From Clostridiales bacterium (GTDB taxonomy: Bacteria; Bacillota; Clostridia; Lachnospirales; Lachnospiraceae), in assembly GCA_019420425.1 (NCBI GenBank), contig JAHZHG010000141.1:1-5955 (forward strand): a DNA stretch of 5,955 bases, in the 5' to 3' direction. How positions within the stretch are numbered: position 1 is the first letter of the stretch; each line of letters opens with the position of its first letter. Shown in pieces: positions 1 to 5,420 of the stretch. Both the position numbers and the translations under genes were made by a program. The notes beneath the pieces were generated by a model. The model did no database searches, had not been told where the DNA came from, and worked only from the letters and a program-made list of their open reading frames with translations.

Positions 1-1
1 C

Positions 2-394
2 CCGGCATCCACGCTGCGCTACTATGACAAGGAGGGGCTGCTGCCCTTTGTGGAAAAGACCGCCAGCGGACAGCGGATGTTTCAGGAAAGCGATTTTGAG
101 TGGCTGTGCGTGCTGGACTGCCTGAAAAATACAGGAATGCAGATCCGCGATATCAAGCAGTACAGCGACTGGTGCCGCGAGGGCGATGCCACGCTGCAGA
201 AAAGGCTGGATTTGTTCCTGCGCCAGCGCGAGCGGGTGCTGGAACAGATCGAAAAGCTGAATCAGAGCCTGGATCGGATTGACTATAAGATCTGGCATTA
301 CCGGACCTCTGTGGAGGCCGGTACGGAAAGATGCGGCGTCGGAAAGGATCAGGACAGCTACGAAAAGTGGAAGGCAGAGAAAGAAAACCAGTGA
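2..394 (+). CDS. MerR-family transcriptional regulator, 5'-truncated by window edge
   Basis: Reading from base 2, 130 residues and a TGA stop are visible. The first residues, PASTLRYYDKEGLLP, are the second half of a MerR winged helix-turn-helix (the STLRYYD...GLLP signature), followed by the wing (ASGQRMF, about residues 21-27) and the second helix pair (DFEWLCVLDCLKNTGMQIRDIKQY). Residues about 63-101 form a long charged helix (QKRLDLFLRQRERVLEQIEKLNQSLDRI), the usual antiparallel coiled-coil dimerisation segment. Roughly 15 N-terminal residues lie before the window. The GTG at 50 is not the start, because the frame is open and clearly homologous upstream of it. MerR proteins bind as dimers to long-spacer promoters and remodel them. 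There is no metal-binding cysteine cluster at the C-terminus, so a small-organic-molecule or aldehyde-sensing subgroup (AdhR/YyaB-like) is more likely than a metal sensor; this is inference. The UPF0303 gene 15 bp downstream is its likely operon partner. Confidence 0.9.
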   Translation, partial: PASTLRYYDKEGLLPFVEKTASGQRMFQESDFEWLCVLDCLKNTGMQIRDIKQYSDWCREGDATLQKRLDLFLRQRERVLEQIEKLNQSLDRIDYKIWHYRTSVEAGTERCGVGKDQDSYEKWKAEKENQ

Positions 395-409
395 CTGGGA
401 GGAAAGACG

Positions 410-916
410 ATGGACAGAGAGACATATATCCGGGTAAATGAGATTGTAACAAAGCAGGAGGAAGCGCTGCGGTTTACGCACTTTTCCAATAGAGATGCGT
501 GGGAGCTTGGCTCCTTCCTGGTAAAGAAACTGTATGACAGCAAAATGGAGATGTCCGTTTGCATCCGAAAGCTGAACGGCTCCATTATCTTCCAGCACCT
601 TACGGAGAAAACCGCTCGGAATAATGAGAACTGGATGATGCGGAAGTTCCGCACGGTTGCCCTGATGGAGCGTAGCTCCCTCGGCGTATGGGCGGCAGCA
701 GGAATCAACAACGAACCGCCGCAGGTTCACGGACTGAGTGAGCAGGAGTATGTTTTTGCGGGCGGCGGATTTCCCATTCGGCTGACGTCCGGAGAGCTGG
801 TAGCCGTGCTGACGGTTTCCAACCTGCCCCATGAACAGGATCACGGCTTTGTGATTAAAGGGCTGAAGGAATGGCTGGACATGCCGGAGGTACCGGAGGT
901 TGAGCCCTTTGCCTGA
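410..916 (+). CDS. UPF0303 / GlcG-HbpS-like heme-binding-domain protein
   Basis: This is a complete 168-residue protein, close to the usual length of about 160 for the UPF0303 (heme-degrading-domain, DUF336-like) family. Recognisable family features are the central NWMMRKFRTVALMERSS segment (about residues 74-90) and the AGGGFPI turn (117-123). They are followed by a beta strand with the HEQDH segment (141-145) and a C-terminal helix (GFVIKGLKEWL). Some relatives bind heme or cobalamin or act as small redox sensors or chaperones, but the cellular role of UPF0303 proteins is not established, so no reaction is assigned. There is no signal peptide or membrane segment, so it is probably cytosolic. 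The ATG at 410 is preceded by GGGAGG (397-402) at good spacing. The gene follows the MerR gene by 15 bp, suggesting one transcript, and ends just before a hairpin terminator. Family assignment is fairly sure; function is not. Confidence 0.82.
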   Translation: MDRETYIRVNEIVTKQEEALRFTHFSNRDAWELGSFLVKKLYDSKMEMSVCIRKLNGSIIFQHLTEKTARNNENWMMRKFRTVALMERSSLGVWAAAGINNEPPQVHGLSEQEYVFAGGGFPIRLTSGELVAVLTVSNLPHEQDHGFVIKGLKEWLDMPEVPEVEPFA

Positions 917-941
917 GGCAGGCGGGACAGACAAACCATAG

Positions 942-981
942 AAAAAAAGCGTCAGGAAGTAGAAAGCCTGACGCCTTTTTT
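942..981. terminator. Probable bidirectional intrinsic terminator
   Basis: An 8-bp perfect stem, GCGTCAGG (949-956) and CCTGACGC (967-974), encloses a 10-base loop. A run of seven A lies to the left (942-948) and six T to the right (976-981). Read rightward it is a stem plus T-tract ending the MerR/UPF0303 transcript; read leftward it is a stem plus T-tract ending the lacI-type transcript, whose stop codon begins only a few bases away. Convergent gene ends on both sides fit shared use. Confidence 0.85.
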
Positions 982-983
982 GT

Positions 984-1955
984 TCAGCCGATATACTGAT
1001 TGCCGATGATGATTTCCTTTCTGGGGCCGTCCGGGTTCTGAATCCGGCTGATGATCTGCCGTCCGGCCATGATGCCCATTTCCAGCTCATTCTGCACAAT
1101 GGTTCCAATACGAGGGGTGAAGAGGTGCGACAGCTCCTTATGCTGATAGCCGAGGACCGCGACGTTGCCGCAGGCGCTTTGATGGTTGGCCACATAGCAG
1201 AACGCGTCAATGGTCATGAGGTTATTGCCTACGACCAGGGCAGTACAGCCGTTCGCTAACAATTCTTTTGTCATGTCGTAAGCGCCGTGGGCGAGTGATG
1301 AGGTATGCCGCACAAATTCCCGGGTGAATGGGATGCCGTGGGCAGCCAGGCTGTCCTTATATGCCTGCAGACGCTCTCTGGCGGTGCTGAGGTATTCCAG
1401 ATCTCCGATATATCCGATCCTGGTGTGCCCCTTTGCGAAAAGAGCGTCCATACCCTGGGAAATGGCCAGGGTGTCCGATACATTGATGCTGTCGAAGGGG
1501 CAGCCGTCGATTTTCCGGTCAATGAGAATGACCGGAAAGTGCGGGGGAATATCGTATTCAATCTCACTGTAATGCTGAACCGTAGAGGCAAGAACGATGC
1601 CGTCGGCAATGCCTGCGGTCATATAGTTGAGCTGGCGGATTTCCTTTTCCTTGGTTTCCTTTGTATTGGCGAGAATCAGGCTGTAGCCGTGCTTGCTGAG
1701 CTCAGATTCCAGAGACTCAATGATATTGGAAAAGTAGTTGTTGGAAATGTCGGGAACGATAAAGGCAATGATATTTTTTTTTCCCGTTTTAAAACTTTTA
1801 GCCGTCTGATCCGGCGCGTAGTGGAGGGCGCGGATGGCCTCCAGCACCTTCTTCTCTGTGGAAGCAGATACGCGTTTGGTCTGATTGATTACATGGGAAA
1901 CGGTAGCAATAGATACACCGGACAGCTTAGCCACATCTTTAATTGTCGTTTTCAT
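984..1955 (-). CDS. LacI/GalR-family transcriptional repressor, divergent from the glycyl radical enzyme operon
   Basis: This is a complete 323-residue protein, slightly shorter than the usual 330-345. Residues 4-24 (TIKDVAKLSGVSIATVSHVIN) are the LacI-type helix-turn-helix, and residues about 47-58 form the hinge helix (APDQTAKSFKTG). From residue 61 a periplasmic-binding-protein-like ligand domain begins (NIIAFIVPDISNNYFSNIIE). Familiar core motifs follow: DGIVLAST (about 118-125), PVILIDRK (about 140-147) and GHTRIGYIGD (about 176-185). Residue 55 in the hinge is Phe, where LacI and PurR have the leucine that wedges into the central CG of the operator. The start is supported by a GGAGA ribosome site (+ strand 1961-1965) six bases upstream. 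It is divergent from, and probably represses, the operon starting at 2173; CG-centred operator-like sites lie before both genes, implying autoregulation. The effector is likely a sugar, polyol or derivative (family knowledge); its identity is unknown. The short C-terminus looks natural, not truncated. Confidence 0.95.
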   Translation of the reverse strand: MKTTIKDVAKLSGVSIATVSHVINQTKRVSASTEKKVLEAIRALHYAPDQTAKSFKTGKKNIIAFIVPDISNNYFSNIIESLESELSKHGYSLILANTKETKEKEIRQLNYMTAGIADGIVLASTVQHYSEIEYDIPPHFPVILIDRKIDGCPFDSINVSDTLAISQGMDALFAKGHTRIGYIGDLEYLSTARERLQAYKDSLAAHGIPFTREFVRHTSSLAHGAYDMTKELLANGCTALVVGNNLMTIDAFCYVANHQSACGNVAVLGYQHKELSHLFTPRIGTIVQNELEMGIMAGRQIISRIQNPDGPRKEIIIGNQYIG

Positions 1956-1967
1956 CTTTTTCTCCAG

Positions 1968-1980
1968 GTTAAACGTTTAT
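1968..1980. promoter_or_regulatory. LacI-family operator, lacI-proximal copy
   Basis: TAAACGTTTA (1970-1979) is a perfect 10-bp palindrome centred on CG, the core layout of LacI-family operators. The 11 bases at 1968-1978 (GTTAAACGTTT) recur exactly at 2132-2142. It lies in the 5' untranslated region of the lacI-type gene, about 20-30 bases past its predicted start of transcription, where bound repressor would block elongation. Binding by the neighbouring repressor is inferred. Confidence 0.75.
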
Positions 1981-2005
1981 TAATTCGCTGAATCTGATTG
2001 ATTTT

Positions 2006-2034
2006 ATTATACCCTGAATCAAGGAAAAAGTCAA
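2006..2034 (-). promoter_or_regulatory. Sigma-A promoter of the lacI-type gene
   Basis: On the minus strand the -35 box is TTGACT (2029-2034) and the -10 box is a perfect TATAAT (2006-2011), with a 17-bp spacer. Transcription would start near 1999, giving a leader of about 44 bases that contains the operator and ribosome site. The spacer itself holds an imperfect palindrome (2012-2024). Confidence 0.8.
2012..2024. repeat. Imperfect 13-bp palindrome within the lacI promoter spacer
   Basis: CCCTGAATCAAGG is symmetric around base 2018 with one mismatched pair (2014/2022). It sits exactly between the -10 and -35 boxes of the minus-strand promoter, so a bound protein would affect lacI-type transcription. 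It does not match the CG-centred operator. It could be a chance palindrome. Confidence 0.3.
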
Positions 2035-2080
2035 TCTGAATTGTGCGAAATGCACTATTTTTGCAAATTAAGAATAGATA

Positions 2081-2092
2081 AATTGTACAATT
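2081..2092. repeat. Perfect 12-bp palindrome touching the operon -35 box
   Basis: AATTGTACAATT is perfectly self-complementary, and its last two bases are the first two of the -35 box TTGACA (2091-2096). This position suits a second regulator, either activator contact or occlusion. AT-rich palindromes of this size also arise by chance, and no known consensus is claimed. Confidence 0.35.
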
Positions 2093-2119
2093 GACATAGA
2101 GAGAAAAACCGTGTAGAAT
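2091..2119 (+). promoter_or_regulatory. Sigma-A promoter of the glycyl radical enzyme operon
   Basis: The -35 box TTGACA (2091-2096) is a perfect consensus and the -10 box TAGAAT (2114-2119) differs by one base, with a 17-bp spacer. Transcription would start near 2126, giving a leader of about 47 bases. The second operator copy begins about six bases past that start, a typical repression position. An intrinsically strong promoter fits control mainly by repression. Confidence 0.82.
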
Positions 2120-2131
2120 TACAGTCAGAAA

Positions 2132-2145
2132 GTTAAACGTTTTCC
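2132..2145. promoter_or_regulatory. LacI-family operator, operon-proximal copy
   Basis: GTTAAACGTTTTCC has the CG-centred core AAACGTTT (2135-2142) and shares 11 identical bases with the lacI-proximal site; the two centres are 164 bp apart. It lies just downstream of the predicted operon transcription start. It also resembles a catabolite-responsive element (TGWAANCGNTNWCA) but mismatches the two outer left positions and the last one. The local repressor is therefore the better candidate, although CcpA binding cannot be excluded. Confidence 0.75.
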
Positions 2146-2172
2146 ATATGAAATTACAGAGAAAGGAAAAGC

Positions 2173-3078
2173 ATGAAAAAGCTAATGGTATTTGATATTC
2201 AGCGGTATGCGCTGCACGACGGGCCGGGAATACGCACGACGATATTTCTGAAGGGCTGCCCGCTGTCCTGCCAATGGTGCCACAATCCGGAGTCTCAAAA
2301 GCTGCGTCCTCAGCTGGGATTTTTGCAGAAAGACTGTATCGGCTGCCGGCAGTGCGAGGCGGTCTGTCCCAACGGGGTGCACAGCTTTGCGGATGGGATA
2401 CATCAGATCGATTTTCAAGCGTGTGCCTGGTGCGGAAGATGTGCCAGCCAGTGCATTCCCAGGGCGCTTCGCATCTACGGACAGGAGCGGACAGCGGAGG
2501 AGCTGGCGGAGCTGGCCTGCCGGGACCGTACATTTTACGAGAGCAGCGGAGGCGGTTTGACGATAAGCGGGGGAGAGCCGATGGTACAATTTCCCGCCCT
2601 GATGGAATTGCTGCAGGAGGCGAAAAAGAGAGGGCTGCATATCTGCCTGGACACCTGCGGCTACGCGCCTCAGGAAAATTACGAGGCCGCCGCCCAATAT
2701 ACGGATTTGTTTCTGTTTGATTACAAGCTGACGGATCCGGAAAAGCATAAGCGCTATACCGGGGTATCCAACGCGCTGATCCTGAGTAACCTGGATTTTC
2801 TGTGCGGCATGGGCAAGGATGTGTATCTGCGCTGCCCGATCATTCCCGGGATCAATGACGATGCAGAGCATTTGTCAGCCATTGCCGGGCTGTCCCGGCG
2901 GCATGAACGGATCCGTCAGGTGAATGTGATGGCATATCACGATATGGCAAAGGGAAAGGCAAAGCAGTTTGGCGTGGAGTACCCTCTGGCCGGGCAGAAA
3001 ACCGTGGAAAAAGAAGAAAAGAAAAAACTGGAAGAACGGCTGCGGCAGCTGGGCTGCACAAAGCTGTTCAACAGCTGA
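2173..3078 (+). CDS. Glycyl radical enzyme activase (radical SAM, two ferredoxin-type [4Fe-4S] clusters)
   Basis: The 301-residue protein has the length and order of the activases of non-PFL glycyl radical enzymes. The opening HDGPGIRTTIFLKGCPLSC carries the radical-SAM CxxxCxxC motif (Cys29, Cys33, Cys36), which holds the cluster that cleaves S-adenosylmethionine. An inserted ferredoxin domain follows with two full cysteine sets, Cys55/58/61/65 and Cys84/87/90/94. This insertion distinguishes activases of dehydratase-type enzymes from the short PflA. The SAM-binding GGEP is at residues 133-136, and DYK (183-185) belongs to the later barrel. The protein would abstract a hydrogen from Gly748 of the enzyme encoded 14 bp downstream. 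The start has an AAAGGA ribosome site (2162-2167), weaker than that of the next gene, which may keep activase levels below those of its client. It is first in the operon and cytosolic, with no targeting extension. Function is confident; partner specificity is inferred from adjacency. Confidence 0.96.
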   Translation: MKKLMVFDIQRYALHDGPGIRTTIFLKGCPLSCQWCHNPESQKLRPQLGFLQKDCIGCRQCEAVCPNGVHSFADGIHQIDFQACAWCGRCASQCIPRALRIYGQERTAEELAELACRDRTFYESSGGGLTISGGEPMVQFPALMELLQEAKKRGLHICLDTCGYAPQENYEAAAQYTDLFLFDYKLTDPEKHKRYTGVSNALILSNLDFLCGMGKDVYLRCPIIPGINDDAEHLSAIAGLSRRHERIRQVNVMAYHDMAKGKAKQFGVEYPLAGQKTVEKEEKKKLEERLRQLGCTKLFNS

Positions 3079-3092
3079 AGGAGGAAAAACAA

Positions 3093-5405
3093 ATGTATAT
3101 CACAGAGGAATATCGCTCCCGGAAATCCGGAGACTATGGCAACGGCGTTGTGTACAATGACATTCCCCGGCTGCGTCTGCCGGAGCTTCTGGACTATATG
3201 GAGGAGTTTACCCGGGTCTATCAGGAGCACCGGACGGAGCATCCGGCATTGCTTGAGGCAGCCTGCTTCCGGTTACAGTACCCGGCGACTATGTTTGACC
3301 TTGTAGACGGCGACCTGTTTGTGGGCAGATTTGATGTGTTTCCCCTGGGCCTGGGACATCAGTTTACCAACGGCGAATTTGGCTTTGTCGTACGCCATGA
3401 ATGGTTCCAGGCGATGCTGGAGGGCAGCGAGGCAGATGAGGAGCAGAAAAAACGGCTGAAAAAGCTGTACGATTTCTGGAAAATCCATAACACCATCCAG
3501 AAAATCGAAGACCGGCAGCCGCTAAAGGAAAAGGCGTATATCCATTTCACCAACTGGCATGCCGGCCCGGCCACCGTGCTGCCGTCTTACCGGATTGCCG
3601 GCCTGAACCTGGATTATGAAAAGCTGCTGCGGCTGGGCCTGGAGGGGCTGAAGGAGGAAACGCGGAAATACGAAAAGTGCGCGGAATATGCCAACCCGGA
3701 GCTGTTTCAGGGAATGCGGGAGTCCCTGCAGGTGGTGGAGGATGTACTGATCTGGTATGCCGGACTTCTGGATAAGCGGACACAGGAGGAAGCCGATACA
3801 GAGAAACGGGCTGAGCTTTCCGAGATGGCCCGGATTTGCCGGAAGCTTTCCCACAGCCGCCCGGAGTCCTTCCGTGAAGCCATCCAGCTGGTCATCCTGT
3901 ATTCGGCAATTGCGGGAGCCAGGGAATGGGGAAGGATGGACGACTATCTGGCTGAATTTTACGGTCATGACCTGGATAACGGAGTAATCACCGAGGAGAG
4001 GGCAATCGCGTATTTAACTTCCTTCTGGCACCTGATTGTGGCGAAGGAGCAGATCACGGACGACCGCATCATCATCGGCGGCAAGGGAAGAAAGCATGAG
4101 AAAAACGCCGACAGGCTGGCGATGGCGATCATGGAGACCTCCCGCCGGGTAAAGGATACGGTGCCGCAGCTGACTCTGCGGTTCTACGAGGGACAGGATC
4201 CCATGCTGTATGAAAAGGCTCTGGACTGTATCGGCGAGGGCTGCACCTATCCCATGCTGTACAGCGACGAGGTGATTATCCCCGGTATCCAGAATGTATT
4301 CGGCGTCAGCGAGGAGGAGGCGGAGGGCTGGCTTCCCTTCGGCTGCGGAGAATTTATTATCGATCACCGACGGATCAATTCCCCGAATTCCTTCCTGAAT
4401 CTGGCCAACGCGCTGCTGGGTACGCTGAATCATGGAAAAGAAACGCAGTGGGGCGTACAGGTGGCTCCGGACAGGGGAAGCCTGCTGACCTACGAGACCT
4501 TTGACCAGCTGATGCAGGCGTATAAGGAGAATGTAGATGAACTGATGGATATGGGAGCCGCTATCCAGGGAAGGACGTATCAGGGACTTTCCGAGGTAAT
4601 GAGCATGAACCTGGTATCCCTGCTGTACGACGACTGCCTGGCCAGAGGCAAGGGACTGCTGGAGGGCGGAATCGCAGGAAAGGACGGCTGCTGCGAGATG
4701 TATGGCCTGGTTACCGCTTCGGATTCCCTCTATGCGATAAAAAAGCTGGTATATGAGGATAAGGCAATCAGCCGGGAGCGGATGCTGGAGGCACTGCAGG
4801 CCAATTTTGTGAGGTATGAAAAAGAGCGGGCCATGATGCTGAACGTGCCCAAATATGGCAATGATATCGATGAGGTGGACGACGTGATGAAGGCAGTCCA
4901 TGAGCTGGTATGCTACAGCTCCCTGTCCAAATCCGGGAAATACGGGCTGGACCGCTTCACAATCGTAAATATCAACAACAAGGGAAATACCATGCTGGGC
5001 CGCCATACGGGGGCAACACCGAATGGCCGTGTATGCGCGGAATATCTGAGCAACGGAAATAATCCCACCCCAGGTATGGACAAAAGCGGAATGACCGCAT
5101 TTATCAATTCCCTGCTGAAGGCACGCACCGATATCCATGCGGGAGTTGTGCAGAACATGAAATTCAGCAAGGAGGTCTTTGGCGAGCTGCGTGAGTCGGT
5201 GGCAAAGCCTCTGCTTCAGAATTATTTTGCACGGGGAGGAGCGCAGGCCATGATCACGGTAATCGGCAGGGAGGACCTGGAGGATGCAATGAAGAATCCG
5301 GAAAAATACAGCAACCTGATTGTGCGTGTGGGAGGCTTTAGTGCGAGATTTATCGAGCTGGAACCGGATGTACAGCAGGATATTTTGAACCGGACGGCGT
5401 ATTAG
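3093..5405 (+). CDS. Glycyl radical enzyme of unknown substrate, GCGE active-site class
   Basis: This is a complete 770-residue enzyme of the PFL-like glycyl radical family. The C-terminal glycine loop is VRVGGFSARFIELEP (744-758), with Gly748 as the radical site; most relatives have RVSGY or RVAGY. The thiyl-radical loop is LPFGCGEF (414-421). Cys418 is the catalytic cysteine and Glu420 occupies the place of the general base in GCxE dehydratases and lyases. A single Cys followed by Glu excludes true pyruvate formate-lyase, which uses adjacent cysteines. The GCVEP of choline lyase and glycerol/propanediol dehydratases is also not kept. Other family segments are visible, such as ASDSLYAIK (542-550) and PNGRVCAEYLSNG (643-655). 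There is no N-terminal extension of the kind that targets bacterial microcompartments, so it is probably cytosolic. AAGGAGG (3078-3084) overlaps the activase stop, implying coupled high expression. The adjacent dehydrogenase and LacI regulator suggest a polyol- or sugar-derived substrate (inference). An annotation as formate acetyltransferase would be misleading. Confidence 0.95.
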   Translation: MYITEEYRSRKSGDYGNGVVYNDIPRLRLPELLDYMEEFTRVYQEHRTEHPALLEAACFRLQYPATMFDLVDGDLFVGRFDVFPLGLGHQFTNGEFGFVVRHEWFQAMLEGSEADEEQKKRLKKLYDFWKIHNTIQKIEDRQPLKEKAYIHFTNWHAGPATVLPSYRIAGLNLDYEKLLRLGLEGLKEETRKYEKCAEYANPELFQGMRESLQVVEDVLIWYAGLLDKRTQEEADTEKRAELSEMARICRKLSHSRPESFREAIQLVILYSAIAGAREWGRMDDYLAEFYGHDLDNGVITEERAIAYLTSFWHLIVAKEQITDDRIIIGGKGRKHEKNADRLAMAIMETSRRVKDTVPQLTLRFYEGQDPMLYEKALDCIGEGCTYPMLYSDEVIIPGIQNVFGVSEEEAEGWLPFGCGEFIIDHRRINSPNSFLNLANALLGTLNHGKETQWGVQVAPDRGSLLTYETFDQLMQAYKENVDELMDMGAAIQGRTYQGLSEVMSMNLVSLLYDDCLARGKGLLEGGIAGKDGCCEMYGLVTASDSLYAIKKLVYEDKAISRERMLEALQANFVRYEKERAMMLNVPKYGNDIDEVDDVMKAVHELVCYSSLSKSGKYGLDRFTIVNINNKGNTMLGRHTGATPNGRVCAEYLSNGNNPTPGMDKSGMTAFINSLLKARTDIHAGVVQNMKFSKEVFGELRESVAKPLLQNYFARGGAQAMITVIGREDLEDAMKNPEKYSNLIVRVGGFSARFIELEPDVQQDILNRTAY

Positions 5406-5420
5406 GAAAGGAGAAGGCAA

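Noticed and set aside
50..52. GTG at 50 as the start of the MerR-family gene.
   Set aside because: The residues encoded before it (STLRYYDKEGLLP) are core MerR helix-turn-helix sequence, so the gene begins upstream of the window.
1305..1991. A 228-codon plus-strand open frame across the lacI-type gene.
   Set aside because: It is antisense to a clearly recognisable LacI protein and runs over its promoter leader and operator. No family match is visible in its translation.
2132..2145. The operon-proximal operator as a CcpA catabolite-responsive element.
   Set aside because: It mismatches three outer consensus positions and shares 11 bases with a site before the local repressor gene, so local LacI-type control is the simpler reading; not excluded outright.
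1956..2172. A riboswitch or small RNA gene in the divergent gap.
   Set aside because: Both predicted leaders are only about 45 bases and are taken up by operator and ribosome site; no extended stem structure or terminator with T-tract is visible there.
2182..2871. A 229-codon minus-strand open frame within the activase gene.
   Set aside because: It is a shadow of the activase coding sequence, whose cysteine motifs fix the true frame; it shows no motif or ribosome site of its own.
3093..5405. Annotation as pyruvate formate-lyase (formate acetyltransferase).
   Set aside because: The active site has a single Cys followed by Gly-Glu, not the adjacent cysteine pair, and the neighbouring activase has the two-cluster ferredoxin insert that is absent from PflA.
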